From an uncultured Fretibacterium sp. (GTDB lineage Bacteria > Synergistota > Synergistia > Synergistales > Aminobacteriaceae): a stretch of 64,000 nucleotides of DNA. Under the pieces are notes generated by a model. That model had not been told where the DNA came from. It did no database searches and worked only from the letters and a program-made list of their open reading frames with translations. Below are positions 16,832 through 25,833 of the stretch, piece after piece. Position 1 is the stretch's first letter, and each line of letters opens with the position of its first letter. Both the position numbers and the translations under genes were made by a program. The stretch is from the NCBI GenBank assembly GCA_946186205.1, contig CAMHMH010000001.1, positions 744,001-808,000 of the forward strand, written 5' to 3'.

Positions 16832-19800
16832 ATGGACATAGCAAGAGAGAGCATAAAGCGTTTCAGGGTTGTGATATTCCTTTGTCTGCTGACGTTAATC
16901 GGCGGGGTGATGGCATATTTTGAGATCGGCAAGCTCGAAGACCCTTCATTCACGATAAAGACGGCCGTTGTCAGCGCGTTATACCCCGGCGCAAGCGCGT
17001 ATGAAGTTGAGCAGGAAGTAACAGCGCGAATCGAGGACGCGATTCAGGCAATGGGAGAAGTGAAGCATATCCGTTCGCGTTCGACTCCCGGCATGGCAAT
17101 AATATATGTTGACATTAAGGACGAGTACACGAGCAAAGAATTACCGCAGGTGTGGGACAAGTTACGGCAGAAAGTCAACGACGCTCAAGTCTACATGCCT
17201 TCAGGTACAACGATAATCATCAACAACGATTTCGGTGAAGTTTACGGACAATATTACGCGCTCATAGGCGACGGCTATACGATGAAGGAATTGTACGACT
17301 ATGCTGACTTCCTCAAGAAAAATATTGTTCTTGTCCCCGGAGTCGCAAGCGTGAAAATTCTCGGTGAACAAACAGAAGCCATCTACATAGAGTTTTCAGC
17401 AAGCAGAATGTCCGCGCTTGGTCTTTCTCCCCTGATGGTATTCGCGGCACTCACTCAGCAGAATATGTTATCAGCGGCCGGCAATATGACTCTTGGCGAC
17501 AGGTACATACGAATCACACCGACGGGGGCAATACTTGATGTTGATGATATTGATGACCTTGTTATAGGGGATATAGGCGGGACATTGACGAGACTCGGAG
17601 AAATCGCGACAGTGAGGCGTGAATATGCTGACCCGCAAACCTTCAAGATGAAATTCAACAACCGTCCTTCACTCGCAATCGGAATATCAACAGTAGAGGG
17701 CGGAAATGTTGTAGACATGGGCCGTGCTGTCTCGAAAAGACTCAGGGAGCTTGAAGCGTTCCGGCCAGTAGGTATTGAGTTAGAGCCGATCTATTTGCAG
17801 TCAGAGCAGGTAACAAAATCTATCAGCGATTTCATCATCAACCTTATCGAGTCGCTTGCCATTGTCGTGGGAGTCCTTCTCGTTTTCATGGGCATGCGCT
17901 CGGGACTGATTATCGGACTCGTATTGCTTATTACTGTTGCGGGTACTTTCGTCATCATGAACTACTTCGGAATCACATTGCAGATTGTCTCGCTTGCGGC
18001 ACTGATTATCGCGTTAGGCTCTCTTGTCGACAACGGGATTGTTGTTGCTGAAGGAATGCTCGTAGGGACTCAGCGAGGAATGTCGATAGAGGATGCGGCC
18101 TCCGAGTCAGTCGAGGGGTCAAAATGGGCGATGCTCGGCGGAACGTTTATAGCTGTTCTTGCGTTTGCTCCTGTTGGACTCTCAAAGATGCAGGCGGGTG
18201 AATTTCTGCGTAGTCTCTTTCAGGTTGTGGGAATCTCTATGATGTTAAGCTGGGTTATGGCACTTACAGCCGCTCCCGTTTTGGGCAAAGCATTCCTCAA
18301 GCCTTCAAAGCAGGAAGGAGATCCCTATGGCAGCTTTTTGTTCCGTGCGTATCGTGCGTTGCTTGAAGGCTGCCTGAAGTACCGAACGCTGACAATAATA
18401 ATTGTTGTGGGTATGTTCGCGGTGTCAATGTTCATCTTCTCAACAATGGATACTTCCTTCTTCCCTGACGCTGAGACGGTATACTTCAACATTGATTTAT
18501 GGTCTCAGGAAGGAACATCATTAGCGGCTCAGGAGTCGAGGACTCAAAGACTTGTCGACTACATTAACTCGCAGCCCGGTGTGAAGAACGTCTCACAGTT
18601 CATAGGCGGAGGAGGCTTGCGATTCATGCTGACGTATTCACCTCCTGAAGGCAACACAGCATTTTCGCAGCTGATGGTAGAAATGGAAGACGCGAAAGAC
18701 ACACGCGCAATGCTGCAAAAGACTCAAGCGTACATCAATGACATGATGCCGGAAGCTGATGGACATTGTCGGCTCTTTGCACGCGGAAGCGGAATGAGCG
18801 AGAAAATCGGCGTGAGGTTCTACGGTGATGACCCCGAAATCCTGAGAGGACTCGCGGAAAACGCACGGAGGATTATGGAGAATGATTACGCCTCGCAGTT
18901 TACCCGGCTCGACTGGCGCGAGAAAGTAGAAGTTATTCGCCCGAAGATTCTCAAAGACCAGATGCAGAGACTCGGACTCGGAAGACCCTTAATCAACATG
19001 GCCATGCAGACAGCGACAACAGGATACGCAATAGGGGCATTCAGGGACGGTGATAAATCCCTCGCCATTTACGCCGCATTCACACCAGAGGAACGAAACA
19101 ATATCGACCTCCTAAGCTCGTTGCTTGTTTGGTCGCCGACAGTCAACAAAGCTATACCACTCGGAACAGTATTCTCAGAAATTGAGACATCATTCGAGGA
19201 CAACATAATCATTCACCGGGACAGAAGCAGAATGATTACGGCCATGAGCGAGGTAAAGCTCGGACAAAATGCCGACAACATGATAGCGCGTATCAAGCCG
19301 GAAATTGACGCGATGAAAATTCCTCTGGGCTATTCGGTCGAATGGGGCGGAGAACATGAACTCTCTGATGAATCTATTGACGGGATGGCTGTTGCTTTTC
19401 CTTCCGCAATATTAATCATGTTCGTGATAATGGTCTTCCTGTTCAACGGCTTCAGGCAGACGATAATAATCTTTTTGACTCTGCCATTGATATTAATCGG
19501 CATGGTGATGGGGCTGTGGTTTGCTGGAATGGATGTGAGCTTCATGGCCATTGTGGGACTATTGAGTCTCGTGGGAATGCTCGCGAAAAATTCTATCGTT
19601 ATGCTTGACCAAGTGAGCGCGGATTTTGCAGCGGGGCGCGACAAGTATGAAGCTATTGTTGAGGACGCAATATCACGACTCAGGCCTGTATCAATGTCAG
19701 CACTTACGACAGTATTGGGAATGCTGCCGCTTGTTTGGGATGTAATGTTCGGCTCAATGGCTGTTACTATTATGGCCGGCCTCACAGTCAGCACGATATT

Positions 19801-19882
19801 GACGCTTGTATTTATCCCGGTGCTTACGGCTGCCGCGTATCGTGTTCCTTGTCCTGATGAATATGATGACGATGAAGAGTAA
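16832..19882 (+). CDS. RND efflux transporter permease (AcrB/HAE1 type)
   Basis: Proton-driven inner-membrane exporter of 1016 residues, the normal AcrB-family size, with two sets of six helices and two large periplasmic loops. In the TM4 region the proton-relay motif reads GSLVDNGIVVAEG, so the first Asp is kept and the second is Asn, as in several HAE1 subgroups. TM10 keeps the Lys in MLAKNSIVML. Co-transcribed with the adaptor. Substrate unknown; a drug, dye or solvent range is usual for the family. It ends with an acidic tail and a terminator. Confidence 0.94.
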   Translation: MDIARESIKRFRVVIFLCLLTLIGGVMAYFEIGKLEDPSFTIKTAVVSALYPGASAYEVEQEVTARIEDAIQAMGEVKHIRSRSTPGMAIIYVDIKDEYTSKELPQVWDKLRQKVNDAQVYMPSGTTIIINNDFGEVYGQYYALIGDGYTMKELYDYADFLKKNIVLVPGVASVKILGEQTEAIYIEFSASRMSALGLSPLMVFAALTQQNMLSAAGNMTLGDRYIRITPTGAILDVDDIDDLVIGDIGGTLTRLGEIATVRREYADPQTFKMKFNNRPSLAIGISTVEGGNVVDMGRAVSKRLRELEAFRPVGIELEPIYLQSEQVTKSISDFIINLIESLAIVVGVLLVFMGMRSGLIIGLVLLITVAGTFVIMNYFGITLQIVSLAALIIALGSLVDNGIVVAEGMLVGTQRGMSIEDAASESVEGSKWAMLGGTFIAVLAFAPVGLSKMQAGEFLRSLFQVVGISMMLSWVMALTAAPVLGKAFLKPSKQEGDPYGSFLFRAYRALLEGCLKYRTLTIIIVVGMFAVSMFIFSTMDTSFFPDAETVYFNIDLWSQEGTSLAAQESRTQRLVDYINSQPGVKNVSQFIGGGGLRFMLTYSPPEGNTAFSQLMVEMEDAKDTRAMLQKTQAYINDMMPEADGHCRLFARGSGMSEKIGVRFYGDDPEILRGLAENARRIMENDYASQFTRLDWREKVEVIRPKILKDQMQRLGLGRPLINMAMQTATTGYAIGAFRDGDKSLAIYAAFTPEERNNIDLLSSLLVWSPTVNKAIPLGTVFSEIETSFEDNIIIHRDRSRMITAMSEVKLGQNADNMIARIKPEIDAMKIPLGYSVEWGGEHELSDESIDGMAVAFPSAILIMFVIMVFLFNGFRQTIIIFLTLPLILIGMVMGLWFAGMDVSFMAIVGLLSLVGMLAKNSIVMLDQVSADFAAGRDKYEAIVEDAISRLRPVSMSALTTVLGMLPLVWDVMFGSMAVTIMAGLTVSTILTLVFIPVLTAAAYRVPCPDEYDDDEE

Positions 19883-19911
19883 CAGCTCTCAAAGTTAAAA
19901 GCTCACAAAAA

Positions 19912-19950
19912 AGGGAGACTCCGCAAAAAGGAATCTCCCTAAAAATTTTT
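19912..19950. terminator. Bidirectional terminator after the RND gene
   Basis: AGGGAGA (19912-19918) pairs with TCTCCCT (19934-19940); T-run follows on the plus strand and an A-run precedes (T-run on the minus strand), so it can serve both the pump gene and the convergent ankyrin gene. Confidence 0.85.
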
Positions 19951-19962
19951 GCCATTCATAAA

Positions 19963-20499
19963 TTATTTCTTTGCTCCCGCTCCAACTATCATTAAGAACA
20001 GCACAACGATAATTCCTATAACCCACCATTTGTTATCCTTAATTTTTCCGCAGCATGTCCTTGCGCTGTAGAGAGCGTCAATAATTTCTGGCTTGTCTGT
20101 GTAATCACGCGCGCGTTTTCCTAACTTATCTTCAATCCGCACATCAGTCCCCGCGTCTATAAGTACTTGAACTGTTGCGAGGCTTCCTGAATATGCCGCG
20201 TAAAATATTGCCGTTCGTCCTTCTCTGTCCTGCATATTCACATCAACGCCCTTGCTGATACAAGACCGAACCCCGGAAGCATTTCCCCTCGCGGAATATT
20301 TGAAGAGTAACTGCTCATTCGTGCTGGTGAAATTATCCCATGTCTCGACGGCTATATCTTTTGCTATGGACCACGCCAGCTCTTTCGCAATACTTTTTGT
20401 TGTTCCCCATATCAAATCACCAAGTCCGGCAGATGCTGACGACGCAAAAATCATCACAGCAAAAACTGCAATTGACACACGAAATTTTACCCTGCTCAT
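19963..20499 (-). CDS. Secreted ankyrin-repeat protein with C-terminal membrane anchor
   Basis: 178 residues. A signal peptide (about 1-24, ending ASA) is followed by a helical segment, then two to three ankyrin repeats (about 58-130; GVDVNMQDREGRTAIFYAAY and GTDVRIEDKLGKRARDYT are clear) and a C-terminal hydrophobic helix (about 158-175) ending in KK. It is therefore likely periplasmic and inner-membrane tethered. Ankyrin repeats bind proteins; no partner can be named. The ribosome site AGGAGG lies upstream. A conserved element found also ahead of the gene at 46424 sits 58 nt upstream. Confidence 0.8.
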   Translation of the reverse strand: MSRVKFRVSIAVFAVMIFASSASAGLGDLIWGTTKSIAKELAWSIAKDIAVETWDNFTSTNEQLLFKYSARGNASGVRSCISKGVDVNMQDREGRTAIFYAAYSGSLATVQVLIDAGTDVRIEDKLGKRARDYTDKPEIIDALYSARTCCGKIKDNKWWVIGIIVVLFLMIVGAGAKK

Positions 20500-20556
20500 T
20501 TTTTCCTCCTGAATATTTTTATGGATTGAGAAAATCTACCTGATAATAATTTTCGC

Positions 20557-20578
20557 GTCCAGTGCATTAGATTTCATT
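20557..20578 (-). promoter_or_regulatory. Conserved promoter-like element, copy A
   Basis: The 22-nt stretch beginning GTCCAGTGC (plus strand) recurs at 46936-46958 with two substitutions and one indel. Both copies lie about 60 nt upstream of a minus-strand start. Read on the minus strand, CTGGAC could be a -35 box. Confidence 0.45.
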
Positions 20579-20597
20579 TCCGAAACTAAAAGCGCGC

Positions 20598-20629
20598 AAA
20601 AAATAGAGACTCCCAAAAAGGAATCTCCA
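20598..20629 (-). terminator. Terminator after the gene at 20654
   Basis: On the minus strand GAGATTCC and GGAGTCTC form a hairpin with a five-T loop region, followed by a T-run (20598-20603). It resembles the 19912 terminator in sequence. Confidence 0.7.
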
Positions 20630-20653
20630 TTTAGTTTTTACGGCTGTCTGATT

Positions 20654-21853
20654 TCAGTATTCCGAAACGTAAGCAAGTGCCCTAGTGTTCACTGTATCAA
20701 GCGCGGAAAATTCCCTGTTCCGAATCTCAACGATAAAAACATTTCGTGCTGACGGCCTGTGCAATGACGGCGAAATATTCAGCTCCTGATTCCCAAACGG
20801 CAGTGACTGAACACGCCCCAGATTCTGAAGCAGCAATCCCCGCGGCATATTGTCGACAGGCTGGGGCATGACATCAACAGCACGCTTCAGCCATTCACAC
20901 AGAGCTATAGCCCTCCCAGCCGCAACTGAGTCGCTTACAGCCATTGCGCGAGTCCTCCATAACATTCGGCGAGTCTCAATGAAGCCTCCGAGTGTCGAGA
21001 GCAGAACATTCTGATCCGCGAAAATCATTCCCCGGCAAGACAAATACATCTCGTCAGGCTCAGAGACATTCCACAAACGCCAGCTTGTCCGAATCCTCAT
21101 GAAGTTCCGCCAGATTTCACGCGCTCCCATGCTGCCCATGAACGAAATCACGACTCCGGCCTCGTCTCCCTCGTAGCTCTCTATCTCCTCCGACATCATA
21201 TAGTAGCTGTCTCTTGCTGAAGCGTCTGTCCAGTAAGGCATAGGCATAAACCCGGCATTGTCCAGCATCGTATAGCAGATTTTCGCTTCACGTTCCTGAT
21301 TCACTGTGAAACGGCTCGCCGCTAATGCTATTCGTTTGTCCTTTGCGTAAATCTTCCTCGCGTACTCAGTGAATGCCGCGCACCTGTAATCCCGGTACAT
21401 GTCGAGCGCAAATATATTCGTTATCGGACGGCCTCCCGAATCTATCAGCACACTTTCACCGCCCGAAAGCATAAGAGGCACATTAGCTCCCGCGAAACGT
21501 GAGACTAAAATTTTGTCATCCTCCGGCGAATCTCTGAAGCTCATTACCGCGATTGTGTGAGGATTGCTGACAGCGTTTCTTGAAGGAAGGTCATCACTTT
21601 CAGACAAGAGAAGGAACTTCACATCATGGCCGCCGACTCCATTGCTGCTTTCTGAGATCTCAAGCTCGTACCAAGCCAAAGCGGTCTTGATGGACTTGCC
21701 CGGCTCTTTGTCCCATCCGCCTGAAGGAGGCACTGCAAGGACGTTCCACACCCAGTCATGAGTCCTGCTGTCAGGTGTCTGGAGTGAGAACGCCCCGTTT
21801 GCTGTGATGTTGAGGCATAAAATGATCACGAGTGCCGCAAAGATTTTACGCAT
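20654..21853 (-). CDS. Secreted protein of unknown function, periplasmic-binding-protein-like
   Basis: 399 residues with a signal peptide (about 1-20). I do not recognise a named family. The order of alternating strand/helix segments, such as TIAVMSFRDSPEDDKILVSR, VPLMLSGGES, NIFALDMYRDYRCAAFTEYA and KRIALAASRF, resembles the type I periplasmic-binding fold of branched-chain amino-acid binding proteins, so a degenerate ligand-binding protein is possible. It is encoded just upstream of the ankyrin gene and 18 nt downstream of skp on the same strand. Confidence 0.55.
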   Translation of the reverse strand: MRKIFAALVIILCLNITANGAFSLQTPDSRTHDWVWNVLAVPPSGGWDKEPGKSIKTALAWYELEISESSNGVGGHDVKFLLLSESDDLPSRNAVSNPHTIAVMSFRDSPEDDKILVSRFAGANVPLMLSGGESVLIDSGGRPITNIFALDMYRDYRCAAFTEYARKIYAKDKRIALAASRFTVNQEREAKICYTMLDNAGFMPMPYWTDASARDSYYMMSEEIESYEGDEAGVVISFMGSMGAREIWRNFMRIRTSWRLWNVSEPDEMYLSCRGMIFADQNVLLSTLGGFIETRRMLWRTRAMAVSDSVAAGRAIALCEWLKRAVDVMPQPVDNMPRGLLLQNLGRVQSLPFGNQELNISPSLHRPSARNVFIVEIRNREFSALDTVNTRALAYVSEY

Positions 21854-21871
21854 AAATTTTTTGTGAGAGTG

Positions 21872-22339
21872 TTATTTTTTGCGGGATAACTGCTGAATTA
21901 CGTCCTGCGTTATGTCAATTCCGCCGATCAACACAACAAACTTGTCGAGGACTAGAGTCAGTTTTCTCTTCACGGCTACTTCCCTCACTGCCTGCTCACA
22001 GTCCTGGTATATCGGAGCCATGAGTCTCTGCTCTTCCTGCGCAAGCTCCATCCTCTTTGCCTGCACTGCCTGTGCTTTCTTTGCCGTATCTGTCTCACGG
22101 TCAGCGGCTGCTTTCGCTTCCTGCTCTTTCTGTCGCGCAACGTTCGCTAACTGCTGGCGAATCTCGTTGAGTTTGGGATGATTGTCGAGAATCAATCCGC
22201 GGTCTACTATTCCTACGAAATCTGCTGTCGGGGGATTCGCTGCTGCTGTCGATTTCTTTGCGGCTGAAGCTGATACTGCGAGGGCTGTTGTGAGAAGTGT
22301 TACGGAAAGTGCAAGCAAGATGAGTTTCTTAAATGACAT
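21872..22339 (-). CDS. Periplasmic chaperone, Skp/OmpH family
   Basis: 155 residues from the start MSFKKLILL, chosen because GGAGGA lies upstream; a longer frame to 22399 lacks a ribosome site. The signal peptide (about 1-26, ending ASA) is followed by VGIVDRGLIL and a long charged coiled coil rich in Gln, Lys, Ala and Glu (about 60-115), then a return strand KLTLVLDKFVVLIGGIDIT. This is the Skp layout: a trimeric chaperone that holds outer-membrane proteins in the periplasm. Strong evidence for an outer membrane. Confidence 0.85.
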   Translation of the reverse strand: MSFKKLILLALSVTLLTTALAVSASAAKKSTAAANPPTADFVGIVDRGLILDNHPKLNEIRQQLANVARQKEQEAKAAADRETDTAKKAQAVQAKRMELAQEEQRLMAPIYQDCEQAVREVAVKRKLTLVLDKFVVLIGGIDITQDVIQQLSRKK

Positions 22340-22434
22340 TATGAATATATTCCTCCTGTTTTGTGTAACGCCTTGAAAATACGCGCTGCATTCTAACATT
22401 CAAACTTTGAGTGCAATAACGTAGAATTTACTAA

Positions 22435-22899
22435 TTAATTCCTGCAGATGATATTCTTACGCTCAAGAATCTTCATCAATGGGACTCCTACAATATAGCA
22501 CGCTCCTGCCTCGCCGAGTCCCACGTAAATACATGTCGCGATTAACGGCGCGTCAATGAGAACGTGAAGCATTATCCCGATGATTATCATGTTTGAGACT
22601 ACCGGCCATAACGCTGCGAGATATATATTCGGAGATTTGCGAGTGAGTATTGCGGCTATGAGTGTGGCGAGTCCCCCGAAAACCATATCAGGAAGACCGA
22701 ACCCCCCGAAGAAATTCGAGAACACACAGCCAATGAAGAGTCCCGGAACAGCTTCGGCCATGAAGAACGGCAAAAGAGTCAGAGCTTCCGACACTCTGAA
22801 CTGAACAGGGCCGTACGAGATCGGCGCAAGCGAAATTGTCAGGGCTGAATACACTGCGGCGATTAATGCCCCTCTTGCTATTTTCTTTGTGATAGTTAT
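22435..22899 (-). CDS. queT: QueT-family transporter (probable queuosine precursor uptake)
   Basis: Small membrane protein of about 154 residues with five or so hydrophobic helices; VQFRVSEALTLLPFFMAEAVPGLFIGC is typical of QueT (stated here across two adjoining motifs, SEALTLLPFF and PGLFIGC). QueT proteins import a 7-deazaguanine precursor of queuosine; tgt in this window would use it. No ATG, GTG or TTG lies at the expected N-terminus. The first conserved residues (KKIARGALIAAVYSAL) are preceded by AAGGAG and then ATC ATA, so an AUC/AUA start (22902 or 22899) is likely; the in-frame GTG at 22854 has no ribosome site and would cut the first helix. The ribosome site lies inside the end of priA. 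Confidence 0.75.
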   Translation of the reverse strand: MTITKKIARGALIAAVYSALTISLAPISYGPVQFRVSEALTLLPFFMAEAVPGLFIGCVFSNFFGGFGLPDMVFGGLATLIAAILTRKSPNIYLAALWPVVSNMIIIGIMLHVLIDAPLIATCIYVGLGEAGACYIVGVPLMKILERKNIICRN

Positions 22900-22901
22900 G
22901 A

Positions 22902-24653
22902 TTAGTCGCTCCTTACTGTAATGTTAATGTATTGAGTCTTTGTGTTGCGGAGAAATTTTTCAGATTCAAGAATCTTTCTGACGGCCTCAAGCGATTCGCA
23001 GCTCACGTATAAAGGCTGTGAGTCTTCTCCCGGATCCATCACGAAAATTCCCGCGTCCATGAGCGAGTCGATTATATCATCACGCAATTTTTCCCCGCCC
23101 GTCTCAACCTCAACTATATACCCGTATGGAGGCAGCATAAATTCTTTTCTCGTCCTCAGCTCATCAGGTATAAATTTCTCCCAGCCCCGCGAAATAAATT
23201 CAGCGAGCATTAATCCCTTGCGCCGAGTCTGTATCAACAGCTTTCGATTCGAGCCGCGAGTCCTTCCCCGCCAGTATGACTCGCAAACAGCTCTGTAGAC
23301 GTTGAAGCGGTTGTCGTGATTCAGCCGCCACAATTCCGAGTCAAGATCAAGCCACGCGACTAATGACGGGTCAATCTCATTTAGGATTCCGAGTCCTTTG
23401 CTTGTCGAGAGGATGAGTCCGTGAAGGTCTGAGAGTCTCACGCCCTCCGTGTAGATATGAACATCACGAAAGTATTTCCCCGCAATTTTCGCGAGTGCCT
23501 CGATGCCCGGCCTTTTGCCAATGAGCAAATGATACCCGCAATTCCCGCAGACTCTCGGAAGCTCCCGAATCATTCCGCACCTTTTGCACTTCAGCATATC
23601 GCCGTCATTCTTCGCCTGCATAATTCCTCCGCACTTTTCGCACTTCACGGACTCGCCGCAGTTCCCGCAGAAAACTTCAGAGGACTCGCCCGTCCTGTTA
23701 AGAATCCAGATGACATTATGACCCTCTGCAAGCTCCTTGTGAGTCCGGCTCGTAAGCGTGTAAGTCAATGGGATATTGCCATCAATGCCGGGCAAGTTTT
23801 CTTTTCGCGACTGGTGAATGTCAGCGAGGATGATATTTTTGCGTTCGGGCTTGAGAGTCTCGCGGGGCTTTGTGCGAATGAAAGTTTTCAGTGAAGGGAC
23901 TCGGCCTGCAAGTATCAATTCCGCTCCGAGAATGGCTGCTCTCTTTCCTGCGAGGCTTCGTGCTGACATGTTCAGAGTGTAGGGGATAACGTATGCGGGA
24001 CTCGACTCGTCCTCAACAATAATTTTCTGAGGCATCAAAGGCGCAAAGACTCCCCCCGGCGGAGCAATGACGACTCGAACCTCACGGGACTGAATCATTT
24101 TCCACGTCTCAAAAAATTTCTGACTCTCTGAACTCCACAGCACCGACTCAGATTTGAGACTCTCAGGAAGATTCATAAAGAATGATTTTGCGTCTTCTTT
24201 CCGGGGGAACAAGATCAGAGTCCGCGAGTCCGAATCCATCTCAGCGAGAAAAAAATTAACCCGCTCAGAGTCAAACGGGTTAAAGAAATTTCGTTCCGTG
24301 AATTTTGCCGACGACTCAGCTTTCGGAGGTGGCAATAATTTTTCACCCGTCAGAATCTGAACCGGCAATGAGGCTCGCAGGGCTTTCGACATTCCGCACA
24401 TCGTGATTTTTCCTGCCCACGTAACAAGCTCCCAAATGTCAGAATCAATTACTCTCTTGTCATCAATGACTCCTTCAATGGGCTTGGCCTTAACGTTTGC
24501 GGGCAATTTGCTGTGAGACTCTCCGAGAATGAATCCGGCGTGTTTCGTCCTTCTTACGTCAACAATGACTCTTGATCCCGGCCCAAGCTCCGAGTCAGTC
24601 TCATACGTCAGAGAATCTATTGACAGCTCCGGGACTGATACGTCAACGAGCAA
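22902..24653 (-). CDS. priA: Primosomal protein N' (PriA) without helicase motifs
   Basis: Replication-restart protein homologue, 583 residues, shorter than the ~730 of E. coli PriA. The N-terminal DNA-binding domain (about 1-105) and the zinc domain with eight Cys (329, 332, 338, 341, 356, 359, 369, 372) are intact, as is the C-terminal domain. The ATPase motifs are not: no GxGKT, VEDESSPAY (213-221) stands where DEEH is expected, and the GRAGR motif VI is replaced by SYWRGRTRG. It is therefore predicted to bind forks but not to unwind DNA, as known for mycobacterial PriA. Its start overlaps coaBC by 11 nt. Confidence 0.85.
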   Translation of the reverse strand: MLVDVSVPELSIDSLTYETDSELGPGSRVIVDVRRTKHAGFILGESHSKLPANVKAKPIEGVIDDKRVIDSDIWELVTWAGKITMCGMSKALRASLPVQILTGEKLLPPPKAESSAKFTERNFFNPFDSERVNFFLAEMDSDSRTLILFPRKEDAKSFFMNLPESLKSESVLWSSESQKFFETWKMIQSREVRVVIAPPGGVFAPLMPQKIIVEDESSPAYVIPYTLNMSARSLAGKRAAILGAELILAGRVPSLKTFIRTKPRETLKPERKNIILADIHQSRKENLPGIDGNIPLTYTLTSRTHKELAEGHNVIWILNRTGESSEVFCGNCGESVKCEKCGGIMQAKNDGDMLKCKRCGMIRELPRVCGNCGYHLLIGKRPGIEALAKIAGKYFRDVHIYTEGVRLSDLHGLILSTSKGLGILNEIDPSLVAWLDLDSELWRLNHDNRFNVYRAVCESYWRGRTRGSNRKLLIQTRRKGLMLAEFISRGWEKFIPDELRTRKEFMLPPYGYIVEVETGGEKLRDDIIDSLMDAGIFVMDPGEDSQPLYVSCESLEAVRKILESEKFLRNTKTQYINITVRSD

Positions 24654-25833
24654 TTAAGCGGCTCCAAATGTCAAAGGCAATATCATCCTTCAAGCCTGAG
24701 AACGTAAGCGCAGATTCATTTTCATCACGGGGAATCAGTGTCAGCGTGTTAGTGTCGACTCTGAAGCCGGAATTTTCAGCCGCAACATCATTCGCTAGTA
24801 TGTAGTCTAGATTCTTGCGTGCGATTTTTGCGCGTGCGTTTGCGATAAGGTTATCTGTTTCAGCCGCAAAGCCTATGAGAGTCTGCCCGGGACGTTTGAG
24901 CTTCCCTGCCTCCGCTGATATGTCCGGGTTCTGAACAAGCTCAAGAGTCAGAGTGTCTTTGTCCCCGCGTTTGATTTTGTGAGATGAGATTTCTTTTGCC
25001 CGGTAATCACCAACAGCGGCAGCCTTCACAACGTAATCAGCCCATGAGATATTAGCCTTCACAGCTTCAAGCATTTCTTCAGCACTCGTTACGCGAAGCA
25101 AATCCATTCCGTAACCGTCAACATCAACAGGCCCATGAATAACCCGGACTTTTGCGCCTCTGCACCACGCCGAACGCGCCATAGCGACTCCCATTTTCCC
25201 GCTTGAAGGGTTCGAGATGTAGCGCACCGGGTCAATGTATTCATGAGTCGGCCCGGCTGTAACAAGTACATTCTTCCCGGCCATGTCGTGAACGCTTAAC
25301 GCCCGGTAAATCTCGTGCATAATTTCTCGCGGCTCAGGCATTCTCCCTCGTCCAGAAACACCGCAGGCAAGCTCGCCCGATGAAGGCTCAAAGACTTTCA
25401 GCCCTCGTGATTTGAGCAAAGAAATATTTTCCTGTGTCGCGGGATTGTCGTACATATTCTCGTTCATTGCGGGGAAAACAAGAACAGGACATTTGGCGGC
25501 GATTGCTGCTGACGTTAGGAGATTGTCGGCGACTCCGTGAGCGATTTTTGCGAGAGTGTTTGCTGTGCATGGAGCAATCACAAAAACTTCTGCCCATTGC
25601 GTGAGCTTTATGTGAGGGATTGAGGAGTCAAAATCTGAGTCAGTGAAAACTTTTCGGCCTGATAGAGTCTCAAGAGTCATAGCCGTAACAAATTTTTCTG
25701 CTGACGGTGTAATGATGATTTCTGACTCATTGCCTGACTTCTTGATGAGGCGGATTAATTCGGGGATCTTATAGGCCGCTATTCCTCCCGTTATGCCTAT
25801 GAGAATTTTGCGGCCATGATTGAAACTTGTCAT
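24643..25833 (-). CDS. coaBC: Bifunctional phosphopantothenoylcysteine decarboxylase/synthetase CoaBC
   Basis: Two steps of coenzyme A synthesis in one 396-residue protein. The N-terminal flavoprotein half (CoaC, about 1-185) has GGIAAYK, the active-site region PAMNENMYDNPATQEN and the Cys in ELACGVSGRGRM. The C-terminal half (CoaB) has VTAGPTHEYIDPVRYISNPS, SGKMG and the KIKR/LVQNPDI region that binds the CTP-activated substrate. It overlaps rpoZ by 4 nt and priA by 11 nt. The other CoA gene here is coaD at 50344. Confidence 0.95.
   Translation of the reverse strand: MTSFNHGRKILIGITGGIAAYKIPELIRLIKKSGNESEIIITPSAEKFVTAMTLETLSGRKVFTDSDFDSSIPHIKLTQWAEVFVIAPCTANTLAKIAHGVADNLLTSAAIAAKCPVLVFPAMNENMYDNPATQENISLLKSRGLKVFEPSSGELACGVSGRGRMPEPREIMHEIYRALSVHDMAGKNVLVTAGPTHEYIDPVRYISNPSSGKMGVAMARSAWCRGAKVRVIHGPVDVDGYGMDLLRVTSAEEMLEAVKANISWADYVVKAAAVGDYRAKEISSHKIKRGDKDTLTLELVQNPDISAEAGKLKRPGQTLIGFAAETDNLIANARAKIARKNLDYILANDVAAENSGFRVDTNTLTLIPRDENESALTFSGLKDDIAFDIWSRLIAR

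Noticed and set aside
17990-18060. Loss of the proton relay in the RND pump (DN instead of DD).
   Set aside because: The Asp-Asn form occurs in other HAE1 pumps and the TM10 Lys is kept.
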